This document shows positions 1 through 11,491 of a stretch of DNA of 64,000 nt, one piece after another; positions within the stretch are counted from its first letter, which is position 1; each line of letters starts with the position of its first letter. The stretch is from Enoplolaimus lenunculus. Taxonomy: Eukaryota > Nematoda > Enoplea > Enoplida > Thoracostomopsidae. The stretch spans positions 186,001 to 250,000 of the forward strand of contig JASANG010001396.1 of NCBI GenBank assembly GCA_030248215.1. Reading direction: 5' to 3'. The notes beneath the pieces are model-generated. The model saw only the letters and a program-made list of their open reading frames with translations, did no database searches and was not told the DNA's origin. Both the position numbers and the translations under genes were made by a program.

Positions 1-96
1 CACACACCGGGTCGGAATCAAATATTTATTTTCCTGTTAACGTAAACGTGCAGTGTTGGTAAAAACCTTTGTTATAATTACAGCTTTTACGGCTAA

Positions 97-1121
97 TATA
101 TATGTCGTCGGTCAATCTGGTATTCAGGCCAATTACCAATTGGCTTAGGCCAACACGGATGTGTCGGTCTCGGTCTCGGTTTTGAGTCTCGGTAGGTTTC
201 AAGCCGAGACCAATTTTTTTCTGCTCAACGTTCACAATAAACGACCGTCAGTTGTATTTGTTGATTTTTGTCATTTTTGACTATAAATTTTTTGACCATT
301 TTTAGTAATATTTTATAATTATTGTGTGTCAAAACACAAATAGTTGTATTTATAGATGTATTTTCAGTTTTAAAACATTTAACGAATCGTGCCAAAAATT
401 TAAAAGTTCCAATTAACGCTTAAATATTATTTTGATAAACGCTAAAGAAGCGTCTACTATTAATAGAGCTTAAATATACTGGCGATTGGCTATTCATTTT
501 CGTTGGAAAAAAGCTGAAAGCGTAGTTTTGGCGTGAAAGCGCTCTATATTTTATTGTCGTCTTTGGCGTGGTGTCGTGTTATAATCCTGTATCTGTGCTT
601 GTCAGTGTGTTTTTGCTAAAAATATAATTTTGCGGTAATTTTTGTGTTTAATAGTGTAAATTCTGAACAAATTTAACATTTTTTATGCCAGAATGACACA
701 GAAGTACAAAAAAGATTGAAAAGTTTTGTTAGAAAAAATTTTATTTTTATGCTCGGTAACGGTCAAAAAGTGACCGCGACCGAGACCAAACAGTGTCGGT
801 CTCGGTTGTCGGGTCTCGGTCTCGGGTGTCCGTTTTTGACCGAGATCGCACATCCTTGTAGGCCAATCAGCTATTCGAAGCAAATCGCAGTTTGGCCTAG
901 GCCAATTTGCGATTGTAAGATTTCCCAAAACAACAGTGATATAGGTAATACCAACGCAGATTGGTTAACGGTATTGCGTCTGTCCAAATGATCAAATCTG
1001 ATTGGTCCATAAGTTCAATAGCAGTTTAGCCCACGCTACACTGCTATTACAAAAACAGCAAGATTGGCCTAGGTCAATTAATAATTGGCCTGAATAGCAG
1101 ATTGGCCTACGACATATATAC
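97..1121. mobile_element. Mariner-like MITE interrupted by the family A element
   Basis: The left end TATATATGTCGTCGGTCAAT.. and the right end ..ATTGGCCTACGACATATATA are inverted copies over about 57 bp with few mismatches. Without the 705-bp insert and its duplication the element is about 310 bp. A single-ended relative lies at 2926-3040 and another at 53,985-54,075. Confidence 0.7.
154..858. mobile_element. hAT-like MITE, family A (CACGGATGTGTCGGTCTCGG ends)
   Basis: Terminal inverted repeats start CACGGATGTG.CGGTCTCGG and end CCGAGATCGCACATCCTTG. Perfect 8-bp target duplication TAGGCCAA at 146-153 and 859-866, the length made by hAT transposases. No transposase frame inside. It sits inside another MITE (97-1121). 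Confidence 0.8.
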
Positions 1122-1816
1122 CAATATTAACCTCACAAACATTGCACTGACGTCTTCTGTATATACAAAATGTTCAGGGTGGAAACAGAATTTAACATTC
1201 TGTTTCAGACTCGGTAAAAATCGAACGCTCGGAGTTGGATCCGGTTTTTAAAAACCGCATCGAGCAGGGTTTGAAAACACACCTGTTTGCGTGTTTGAAC
1301 TTTAGCAGGAACCAAGGTGCGACCGGCCATCCGGTTGCTATTTAATATCTTTCAAAACACTGGATATCCGGTTGCTATTTAATATCTTTCAAAACACCGG
1401 ATATCCGGTATGCTGTGAAGCTAAATACCCATCAATTAAACTGCTTATGACACGTGAAGATATTTAACATCTTACTGCGATTGCATTTCCGGTCAAGTCA
1501 AGAAACTCAAGTTTTCTACAGTGAAGTAAAAATGAAAAATCAAAGCTAACAATTTTAATTAAGTAAGCATATATATACTTTTGCATGACTCAAACACTTC
1601 CAACAGCAGTGATGAGAGTCTCAATGAAGAAGTTGACACAGAGACTGAGGTTGTTTGCTAGTAAATAAAAATCGAATAATCAGTCTCTGCACACTCTATT
1701 TGCATCTTCTCCGTCTATCTATCTATCTAACATCGGGTAGTGGTACAAAAATTAACTATCCGGCTCCAGTATAACAATATCCGGACGCCAAAAAGTAAAA
1801 TTGATAGCGTTCCAAC

Positions 1817-1960
1817 CAGGGTGCGACCGGATATTAATTTACCGGATACCGGATCCGGATATTAAATTTTTTACCGGAACAGGCACCGGATACCGGATAT
1901 TGTATATATTGAAATTTTTGCCGGATAATAAACCGAAACCGGACATCCGGTCGCACCCTG
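1817..1960. mobile_element. hAT-like MITE, family B (CAGGGTGCGACCGG ends)
   Basis: 144 bp, ends CAGGGTGCGACCGG and CCGGTCGCACCCTG are exact inverted repeats, flanked by perfect 8-bp duplication GTTCCAAC (1809-1816, 1961-1968). The interior repeats GGATACCGGATATT. Other copies or pieces: 1305-1430, 37,929-38,357, 45,080-45,250, 45,735-45,870, 46,300-46,370, 48,990-49,045, 52,452-52,874, 53,118-53,165. Confidence 0.85.
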
Positions 1961-2925
1961 GTTCCAACTGACTGTTATGTGCAAAATGCATCAGCAACGA
2001 ATCGGCCATTTTTTGGAGTGCCGATGCCGATTATAATCGGCACATCCCTAGTTTTCAAACTCTAATTCTAAAGTTTAGCATTTTTTTCAAACTACAAAAA
2101 AACACGAATGTCTGATGAAACGAAAAATTAAATTCTTCTCACTGAAAAATCCGCTATTCAAATTCAATCAACGAAACAAATTTTAAACATGAATTTACAT
2201 TACTTATTCAATATACTCACTTAAACACACGCAATGATGCGTTAACTGTATTGCTAGTATATTTTTGTTTGCTACATACATATTCTGGGCAATATTCCAA
2301 CGGTCGAAACAGATCCAATCGAGGGCCTCAGGCATTTGCCCTTCGCCGGGTATCAGAACCAAAATTACGTATTAAGATTCAGTACTAAAAAATGCGTTTC
2401 GGTTTTTTTGTTCGCGTTATTCCACATAAACTTTTTTCACTATCCGTATTTTAAGTACGCGTCCCGTGAGCAATTTCGGGATCGTATACAGGACGTCCTC
2501 ATAAAGAAAGAAACAGTGTTTTACTCGTCGTCGTCTCAATATTTCAGTCAAACGCGGTCGAATACTGATGTATATTGCGAAGGTCATCAATACACACCCG
2601 CCTTTGCTACGCAAAAGAGTTAATTTTCAGTTTCTTTTCTACTCGTTTCTTTCTGCTAAACGGTGGTACGCAAGCAGGGAAATTAAATATTAAACATGAA
2701 AAACTAAGTAACTTATATATACGTATACGTATACGTGTATGAGTAGAATAAAATTAAAATTGAGTCAGTAAATACAGTCCATGGTTGTTGGCCGGAAAAA
2801 AATGAAAAAAATTCAGTTTTTTTCCGGTCATAATTTTTTCCGCAAAAAAACAACCCTGAAATACACAAGTATTTTATCCTACAATAGACAGACGTTCAAG
2901 CTAACAATCAAAATGTGATTATATA

Positions 2926-3040
2926 TATATGTCGCAGGCCAATCTGATATTCAGGCCAACTACCAATTAGCTTACGCCAGTCTGCTATTCTGGAGCAAAT
3001 AGCAGATTGGCCTAAGCTAAATAGCGATTGTGAGATGTCA
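2926..3040. repeat. Fragment of the TATATATGTCG..GGCCAATCTG MITE
   Basis: Begins TATATATGTCGCAGGCCAAT and repeats the GGCCAA..CTATTC..AGCAAATAGCAGATTGGCC pattern of the element at 97-1121. Only one end is recognisable. Confidence 0.6.
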
Positions 3041-4300
3041 ATTAATTCCGTACATATATATTGCATTTAAATGTGCGATTGCTTTCATAGTCATGAGATT
3101 TGTATGAAAATCGCCAGGGTTCCAACCGGACCTAGATTTCGTCATAAGCGGAATCGGAATCGGTACCAAAGTTTTCATAATTTTACTAAAAATTAATGTT
3201 TTACTTTTGTTGCCACAGTGCCAGTTTTTTTGCATTATTGTTTACATTTTCAGTAACAATAGTTTGTGTCCAACTTACGATATTAAACACAGTTCTGCCA
3301 ATTCTCAGAATTCGCCGTAATTATACCTTGTAACAAGGTCATGGGCAGAAGAAAGCTGCAAAAATTCAATTCCTGTCCCTGCATTCAATTAACCGCAGGA
3401 CCCCGGACTCTTTAGAGTTTTGCAGAAACTTATTCACATAGTCCATTTTACGCCACATTTTGGTTAATTTTCTAAAACCTAAAACAGTAGTAGTAGTAGT
3501 AGTAGTTGTACGTAACTCGGTGATGAAAATTAACTTCATACTGCGCTTAATATTCCGGTGGCTCCTACAAAAAATTCAATTCCTGTTGCGGTAAAACTTA
3601 GTAGTTCCTGTTGGGACATTATACTTCACAAAGCTTGGCCTTACTTATTGCATATACACGTACATAGATATAGTATTTGTAGGTAGATAACTCTACGTAA
3701 CGAACCGTATCATGCCGAAAAAAGCCGTACATTCGTTTATGATCTTCATTTTTTTACCAAACCACAAAACTATCAAAAAGTTTGCCAAATACGCCATTAA
3801 ACCTGATAAAATACCTGGCAAAGATGAAGGAGGTTTTGTGTAAAAACTGCTGCTACTATTACACACACATTGACGGTGTATTTGCTATGGTTTCTTTTGA
3901 TACGAACCCGAACGAGCAACAAGAAAGTTTTTTCGTTCCCTGCTGAAACGCCGTGCGCATACGCTACAATACGCATAATAGCAAATAATAAATAATATTT
4001 TGATTTTGACTCACTATAGTATGTGGGCACCTCTGTACGTATGTATAATGATGTTGGCAGCATATTTCCGAACGCAAAAACAGTGCCAAGCTACGTATAT
4101 ATCTCACCAAACATAATATAATATGTACCACCAGCTGAAAATAAATAAATGTGTGGCTTAATATATAACGTGTAGGTGGTTCTTTGGGTTTTGGTTGTCA
4201 CACACAACACACAAAAAAACCGAAAACATCATGCAACAACCATCAACAAACCTACTCATCTTAGAAAGTTGGTTTTGACATTTAGAATGACACAAAACGC

Positions 4301-4697
4301 AAAAATTACGGATGTGCCAATTAATCGGCATCGGTAATAATCGGACCTTTTTGCGAATACCGGCATCGATTCTACAAAATAATTGCCGACTCTTTGCCGA
4401 TATTGTTTACACATAACAGTCCGTTGGAATGCTATCAATCTCATTTCTGGGCGCATATCAGTGTGTGTAGTCATGAAAACTGTTATCTCTCATGCGTTTG
4501 TGTTTAAAAAATTTACTTGAAATGAACCGTTATTATAAAATTATTATCGGTCATGATGGTTAGGGTTTAAGTCTTCACATAATGATGCAATGCAGTAGCA
4601 CTAAATTTTGCACCGGCATCGGCAATACTTCAAAATAACAATCGGCATCTGTATCGGCATCGGCAGTAATTATGGTATCGGACTATATATCCCTAAC
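4301..4697. mobile_element. MITE, family C (GGATGTGCC..ATCGGCATCGG)
   Basis: Left end CGGATGTGCCAATTAATCGG, right end TATCGGACTATATATCCCTAAC, both with ATCGGCATCGG blocks pointing inward. AAAAATTA lies at both flanks and may be the 8-bp duplication. Other copies: 2,000-2,050 (one end), 24,738-24,830 (one end), 52,126-52,230 and 53,523-53,875. Confidence 0.6.
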
Positions 4698-4883
4698 AAA
4701 AATTATAAATTAACAACAAACTTGAACATCAGATTATTTTCAATGAATACATGCTAAAACATATAAATACGTATGCAAATTTTTTCAATTCTTATATCCT
4801 TCAGTTCATAACAGCAGTCTATTGGCGTTTTAGATAACTGGCACAATACGCAACGACAAATATAATTCTATCACAATAATCGA

Positions 4884-5000
4884 CACTCAATTCTTGGACG
4901 GACATTCACCTTTCGATCCCCGAGTACAAAAGATAAAACGCTTCGCGAAACTCCGAGCTTCGCTCACTGAATGATACACATAAATATGTCGTATACCAGG
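4884..5000. repeat. End fragment of the GCTTCGC-ended element
   Basis: GGACGGACATTCACC..CGA.CCCCGAGTACAAAA.ATAAAACGCTTCGC matches the right end of the elements at 23,921-24,648 and 31,085-32,115. Internal tandem units are absent here. Confidence 0.6.
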
Positions 5001-6037
5001 GCGATGCATGCCGCAAATACCATATAACTTCCGCTTAATTCGAGCCAAGTTAACGGGATATGTAGATATACATTGAAAATTGTACAAGCTCATTCGTCAT
5101 TTATGTGTTTCGTAATGCCAAATGCATAAACGTATATATTACGCTTGCCCAGCAAATAACAGCGAAATTTTAGTTGATGTAAGCAAATTATACTGTTTGA
5201 CAAGAGTGTGACACTGGGCGCATTCAGTATAGAAAAGAATTTACCACCGGCACGCGTTGCATTTTTGGCTTACACAGTCTTCAGAAAGCAATGTACAATT
5301 TATATAAACAGAGAAATTTCATTTTGCAGTTGTCACAAAAGAATGTTCCGCTCCGATTGTGAACGAAACAACATAATGTATCATTGAAGGTTATTGTGTA
5401 TTGAACGTGACGTCGACCCCTCAAATCAAAGGGGTCGAGCTAAAAAGCAACATGCGCTAACACATTGTGTACGAAATGAAAACAGGTGAGTTGCATACCC
5501 TTGTGTAAGAGTATCACCCACTCACTCTTAATAAAAGAATTTCAACAAAAATGCGACTGCATGCAGATCAACAGTAGTGACCCAACAAAAATTTACCTGT
5601 TGCGCAACAGGCTCAAGTATGCCTTCTATTGTCTTTGTATGAAAAACAGGCATGGTTGTTCGCGTTCGAAAAAACCGCTCAAATCTGTAAAACACAATAA
5701 TCATACTGAAATTTTAACAATGAAAATTTTCAAACGAATCACAAATGTTAATGTGTATAATCGGAGAATTCGATCCACATATATGAGCTGTGGACCAGGG
5801 TACAACTGAAATTTTGATTCCGACTTCAGATCCGATTCAAGTCCAGTTCAGGTTCCAATTCCAGAAATAATTGTAATCGGATTCGTAATTTTTCATCGTT
5901 TGTATACCGTATTATTTGCAATTATGCGCGAAAATTGCTTGCAAAAATGAATAACATGCCTGCTAAAACGGATATATTGACGTGGTGCACACCAATTATA
6001 TAAAATAAGACCCGAAGTGTAAAAATCTTGTGCTGAG

Positions 6038-6757
6038 CAGGAATGGGTGGTCTCGGTTTCGTCTCGCTTTTCTTGAGTCTCGGTGGTTTGCAAATCGAGA
6101 CCAAAGACGTGAAAATAGGATAAACAATTGCTACTAGCTGAGTTAGTTTGAGTTGATGAAAGGATGCAGCAATGTTTTCCTCGTATTTTAAACTAAACGT
6201 GCATGCGTGAACCACTAAAAACTGAATACTTGACTACTTCATTTAACAATATGACTGTACCAATAGTCTCAAGTTTCCTCAAAGTGATTATCTTACTACA
6301 TTATTACATGGATGGCTTACGTTTAGGATTACATTCTGCTTAGGTATGGGGGTGTGGAAGTAAACAAGTAAATAAAATTGCACAGCGCAAACAAAATGAA
6401 TGAACTTTTTGCACCGGTGATCACCAAATACTGTTTTCAGTAATACTGACCCTGACGGCCTCACACAATCCGTTTAAGTTCATCTTCATATGTGAGCAAC
6501 GTCTTTTATTATAATTAAAATTTTCAATCGTTGAGTTTGTGCCACCATTCCTAAGTGGTAAATAAAGTAAAAAACTAAAATTTGGCGGGGAGGTTTTTTA
6601 GTTTAATTGTATGAACTAAATGGCAACTCTGAGCAGATAAAAATATTCAAAACTTTGGTTAGAAAAATTCTTTATTTGCGGCAAAGGTTAAAAGTTGACC
6701 GAGACCGAGACCAAAAGTCTCAGTCTCGCTTTTTTTAACCGAGACCGATCATTCCAG
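6038..6757. mobile_element. hAT-like MITE, family A
   Basis: Starts CAGGAATGGGTGGTCTCGGT and ends ACCGAGACCGATCATTCCAG. Flanks GTGCTGAG (6030-6037) and TTGCTGAG (6758-6765) match at seven of eight bases, an aged 8-bp duplication. 720 bp, no transposase. Confidence 0.75.
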
Positions 6758-7128
6758 TTGCTGAGTCTAGATTATGCTTCCGGTATAATTCAGTTCCGTT
6801 TTACACCCTGCTGCGGACAACATAACAATCCATACACAAGAGACAACGTTTCTTACTTGTTGAATAAATCCTAAAACACGACACCAAACTTTTTAAACAC
6901 CAAACGCAGGTGTATAAACCTGCTCATATACGATATTACAAATTACGTAATAATTAAAAATTATATACGTAGTACAATTCTGAAATGAGCTGCAAAGTTA
7001 ATATAAAACATCATAACTGTTAGGAGGCTATTGATGAAAACCTAGGAACTGGAAAGAATTTGGAATAACCGCTAGTTAAATTTTTTTTGGAGAATTGAGA
7101 AACTGTTCTCTGATATAATTGTAAGTAT

Positions 7129-8085
7129 GAGACATGATTGTCAATATAGTGCTGTGCACTGCATGTATGCTAGCTGGTAGCATACGGTCGGCACATATAG
7201 TCGACGATAGAAACAGTTGAAGAGGCGGGCTGCGTGGCGCAGAGGTAGTGTTCGCGTAAGGATCCATAGCCTGAGAGTTCGATTTCCGTTCCGGAGGTCC
7301 GCTTTTCCAGCTGCTTAATAAAAACGTCTGAAGTCCAATTTCCAACCTAGACTGACATGGGGCTACTCTGTGGACGCAATGGTAAACTGCCGCGCTATGA
7401 ACACGATATCCAGTCGAAAATAGTATGTACGGTAAAGGGACGACCTTGTTGAAAATAAGGGCATGTAAGCATGCGAGACATGCTTGTCAATATAGTGCAG
7501 TCCACTCTAGTATGTATGCTAGCTGGCAGCATACGATCGACACATATAGTCGACAATAGAAACAGTTGGAGAGGCGGGCTGCGTGGCGCAATGGTAGTGT
7601 TCGCTTAAGGATCCGTAGCCTGAGAGTTCGATCCCCGCTCCGGATGTCCGCTTTTCCAGCTGCTTAGTAAAAAGGTCTGAAGTCCCAAGTTCCAACCTAG
7701 ACTGACAATAATAACGTCAGTTCTCGAGTGGAGAATTTTCGACCGATCCGAAGGCGGGTGTGGTCTAGTTTCTGGTCGATCCTGTACGAGCCGTAGAAAA
7801 CATAAGCTATCAATATGTCCTAAACTCCTAATGGTGTAAGCATGTGAGACATGCTTGGCCTGGTGCATATGCAATAAATGCAATGCACATTGTGTTGTAA
7901 AGTCGACATATATAGCCGACGAAAAATGCAGTTGGAGAGGTGGGCTACGTAACGCAGTGGTAACAGCGTCTGCCTGACACGCAGAAGGACGCTAGTTCGA
8001 AACCACCCGTAACCCGCTTTTCCAGATGCGAATAGTTAAACGGTCTGAAGTCCCAGTTCCTACCTGGACTGACACATGGCAAAAC
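7129..8085 (+). repeat. Three tRNA-derived SINE copies in near-tandem array
   Basis: Units start at about 7129, 7475 and 7846 (GAGACATG.TTG). Each has a leader ending GTCGAC.ATAGAAACAGTTGGAGAGG, a tRNA-like part and a tail ending GGTCTGAAGTCC..TTCC.ACCTAGACTGAC. The tRNA-like part has an A-box-like TGGCGCAG.GGTAG and a B-box-like GAGTTCGAT.CC. The third unit folds best: acceptor GGGCTAC/GTAACCC (one mismatch) and anticodon stem TCTGC/GCAGA with a loop reading GAC, as in tRNA-Val. T-stem pairing is poor, so these are SINEs and not tRNA genes. Confidence 0.7.
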
Positions 8086-9025
8086 CTCGTACCACTGTGC
8101 AATTGCTTTGCGGCGTATTCATAATGCGGCAGTTATCAACATTTAAACAACTCCAACTCAACTGAAAGATACCGTAGGCACTTGTAGAGTCTATCTTTGA
8201 ATAAACTATTGATGCAGAAGCAGAGCGCTTTTCATTGAAATGATTGCTACATTTTCGGCTAAAAAGTATTATTAAATTGTTACAACCACTAGCTATTTAG
8301 TTTAATGCGTTAATTTCAAAATAACAGGAACGGAATACGAATATTGAAGTATACAATCCACAAAGATGTTTTATGTTTAATCCACTGCAATCAAGGCATA
8401 CACATATACACCAGGCAATCAGGAATTTTTAGATTTGGAATAGAGTTTGTAAGTTTTATTTTATATGAAACAATTGCATCATATTTGTTAAAACAAAAAA
8501 ATTGCCGGATTAAAAACTTTATTTTGGACCCCCATTCAGAATATCTGGAAATCTGATTTGAGTCTTTCACGTTTTCGAACCTGACTTTTTATTCGTAAAG
8601 AACTTCTTCGCTCTTACTGAAACTGCCCTAGATTGATACCGGATATTCGGGTATCTGGATATGAAAGGTCCGGATATCCGGTTATAAAACATTTCCGGAT
8701 ACATATCCCAAAATAACTATTTATCCGTATATCCGGATATTCGACGAATATCCGAATTGCTACTGTGCTACAAAACTTTTGGAATAATTTTACTTTGTTT
8801 TACCATAAAACAGCAGCTGGAGCAGACGAGAAAAAGTTGTTTTTTAATCTGAGCCAGAGTCTTGAACGTAATTCTTGAAGATTTTTGTGAGTTATTTTGG
8901 TTTTTATCACCGCCTTCGGGTGGTGCCGGTGACTCCTGTTTTCGCTAACGGCAGTCTTCAAATGATCATGCACTGTAGATACATTGAAGAACTTTTTTAA
9001 AATTTGCTATGAATCTCATTTAATT
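8086..9025. other. Intergenic stretch, nothing certain
   Basis: Contains a family B-like CCGGATAT cluster at 8,640-8,750. The minus strand at 8,800-8,960 has an open, Lys/Ser/Gln-rich frame (..APPEGGDKNQNNSQKSS..) with no stop for about 45 codons, but no splice support. Confidence 0.4.
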
Positions 9026-9972
9026 CTACGCAAATGCTTTCCAAAAATCATGCGCTCGTTTCTTAAGCTCAACCAAATCCCCTAATGTTACAAATTAAGA
9101 TACGTCCAAGAGGTAAGCTTTAGGTTGGGTATGGGTGGGGAGCCTAAGGTCAACCCAACTCTCATTAAAATTTGATTATTTATATACTCTTTTAATAATA
9201 TTAACGGAGAAACTTTTTTACATACATATAATAATCAGAAAATTTTTTTGAATATAAAAGACAAATACTTCTTACCCTCCGAAGCTTTATTGTGGTAAAA
9301 TGATAATGTCTCCACCACACAGTTTTTCCCATCAGACAATTTCTTTGTAATAATGATTAGATCCCCATCTTTCAATTTCCCCCTAAAAGTTTTGGAGAAA
9401 ATTGTACTTCATGCAATTTGCCAGCCTGCTCGGTCAGAATTTTTTGAATATGTCGGTGAAAGCAGTTTGCCGCTAAAAACATCGGCTGATGTTTGTACGA
9501 AAGCGTAAGCATTTTTGTATATGGTTCTTTCTCTTGGAACGTATTAAAACGACTCATGTACTTTTGTTCTATAGGAAGGTTGATATTCGATAGAATCCCT
9601 ATTGCAGTGGTTTAAATAAGACGGAGCAAAAAATCAACTCAATTTCAATTTGCTAACGCAAGTATTTAATAGTAAGTAGCTATCTTAAAACCGAATGCTC
9701 AGAGCTATTGATGCAGTTGCATATAATATAAATAAATATTTTAGAACTGTATGTTTTACGTTTATGAGTCAGGTATTTCCTTGAGAGCAACCAGTTAAAA
9801 CAAGTTCTTTAAATACACAAAAAGTGAAGTTCGAAAACCCAAAAATTGCCAAATCTTTTGCGTGTATAATATACATGTTTATCCGGAATTGCTTTATGTG
9901 AGTACTTGCTTCTAGAGCAATAGTACTGACAGAATCCATCGCACTACCGAAAGCTATACTTACAATAACCAT
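9026..9972 (-). CDS. Unrecognised gene, 3' exons (partial model)
   Basis: Three exon-like stretches fit together: about 9906-9961 (SIAFGSAMDSVSTIALEA, donor GTACTC, phase 1), 9276-9598 (acceptor TGCAATAG; ILSNINLPIEQKYMSRFN.., later LKDGDLIIITKKLSDGKN; donor GTAAGA, phase 1) and 9026-9081 (DLVELKKRAHDFWKAFA then TAG). The middle stretch changes frame once near 9.39 kb, so it is a damaged copy, a sequence error or two exons I cannot separate. No domain was recognised. It lies downstream of TAB1 on the same strand. Confidence 0.4.
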
Positions 9973-10046
9973 TCGAACAATACAAGATTAATATACTGGG
10001 TAGAGTGCGTGCCAGACCAATTTTAGCATAACTCGAGTACTTGTTA

Positions 10047-10713
10047 TGGATCATCCACGTAATGCGCGCATAGTTGTAAAAAGGTGTCCGCCCACCCAAT
10101 TAGAATCAGTGTCAAAAAACGCTATAACGAGGGCCTGACGACAACGCACACACTGTACTTTGACAGTGTTCCAAGGGAGTAGGAACAAACAAAGTCCCTA
10201 GATAGGGACTACTGACAAAACACAGACTCTCGCTACAGCGTTGTTTCTACGAACTAAACTTTAATTTTTTTGTGCATAGCTTCTGCTAAAAACAAATGTA
10301 CTACGATAGTCCCTTCGTACAGTGTCTCGTCACAGTGTAAGGACATTATGCACTGTGTTCTATGAGTGTAGTGACATTGGAGATCCTGTAAGGAGGATGT
10401 TTGCGTTGTCCTTGAACTCTGCACTTTTCTTGGCGACCTAGCTTTTATTTGCAAATGATTTATCAAATACAAAACAATAATTAACGTAATAACATTAAGA
10501 ATAGTTGAAATCGACAACACAATGCCAATATAACAAAATTTTATATACAATCCCCAAAAATTATCTTTAACTAATGCCAAAATTGTCTCTCTGAAACCTA
10601 TAACAGAGTTTCTAAAAATAACATCCTTCCTACAGAGTTCCTGAAAATGACAGGTCCTTACACAGACCTGGACAATTTTTACACTAGTGCACGCAATATT
10701 ACGTGGATGACCC
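10047..10713. mobile_element. Inverted-repeat (foldback/MITE-like) element
   Basis: Left end TCATCCACGTAATGCGCGCA followed by AGTTGTAAAAA; the right end near 10,670-10,713 is the reverse complement of a close variant. A related single copy lies at about 20,538-20,760 (GTTGTAAAAAAATTGTCC..AGTGTCAAAACG..GAGTAGGGACA). A 182-codon open frame crosses the right half (10254-10802) but mostly reads repeat sequence. Confidence 0.6.
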
Positions 10714-10749
10714 ATTAGATCAAAATAATCTGGAACCAATGGACTCACC

Positions 10750-11184
10750 TCTTCAAACCGGGTCGAAAATATAACGTTATTTTGTCCACTAAAATATATC
10801 ACGAATTGTGTAACATTTTAAATTCGAGTATAATTTTACAAAACGCTCTAGTTTTTATTAACAAACACATTGTTTTTAATGAAGAAAACAAACAACACCA
10901 CAATATGACTATTGTTCCTTACCAAACAGTTATCACATTAAGTTAATTAACATAGTTTGTTATAGCAATAATTCCAAAACAAACCTTATCACAATCCGAG
11001 TGGGATGTGGGAAAGGATTTTTTAAGCCCGGACTGTACCCACACAAACAAGAATTTTTTACCCGTGTGAAGAGATTGCAGAGTTCAGAACATTCATTGGA
11101 TTTTCTTTCCTTAATAAATAGTTTATTTAACTTTTGCAAAATTTCAGAACACATTTTATTATTAAATAAAAATGGAAATAACAC
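10750..11184 (-). CDS. Possible 5' exons of the unrecognised gene
   Basis: About 10981-11184 encodes MCSEILQKLNKLFIKERK and two Cys-rich turns (ECSELC, SCLCGYS), ending at an AAG|GTTTGT donor in phase 2. It joins a 40-nt stretch at 10750-10789 (acceptor ATTTTAG, GQNNVIFSTRFEE, donor GTGAGT). The following 'intron' holds the inverted-repeat element at 10.05-10.71 kb. Link to the 9.0-9.97 kb exons is unproven and at least one exon would still be missing. Confidence 0.25.
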
Positions 11185-11435
11185 TATTGTTGTGCATACA
11201 TTTGTGTCCGTTGCTCTAATTTACACCATGATTACCAAATAGCCAACTGTTTGCGTGTTATGCTATTTAATATAATTTCATTTTGTAGTTTAAAAAATCT
11301 CGGACAACTATCCTCAAAAATATTACATCATGTTATAGCACAAGCTTGCGATGTAGAAAACTTCCCACCCAAATTTCACGTATAACAGTCAAAAATAAAA
11401 AATCTGCAAATAAACGAAATAAAATATTTTGACTT

Positions 11436-11441
11436 TTTATT
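11436..11441 (-). terminator. Likely TAB1 polyadenylation signal
   Basis: AATAAA on the minus strand, about 50 bases downstream of the TAB1 stop codon. Position and orientation suit cleavage shortly after, before the unrecognised gene begins near 11.18 kb. Confidence 0.5.
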
Positions 11442-11491
11442 CGCAACTTTGGAAAGGTCTTGATATATACATAGCATAAAAGTTCTATTGC

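Larger units (their letters stand above)
1122..6029. other. Gene-free stretch with repeats
   Basis: Apart from the MITE copies listed separately, I see short ACGTATACGT runs near 2.72 kb, an AGT trinucleotide run near 3.49 kb and AT-rich unique sequence. Small frames such as those at 2336-2623 and 5486-5809 show no domain, no supporting splice structure and no family resemblance. Confidence 0.6.

Noticed and set aside
7930-8012. Candidate tRNA-Val gene
   Set aside because: T-arm does not pair, one acceptor mismatch, and it sits in a SINE array with a shared non-tRNA tail.
10254-10802. 182-codon minus-strand frame with a hydrophobic segment (possible membrane protein)
   Set aside because: Most of the frame lies in the inverted-repeat element at 10,047-10,713, and a good GTGAGT donor at about 10,749 suggests it is intron sequence.
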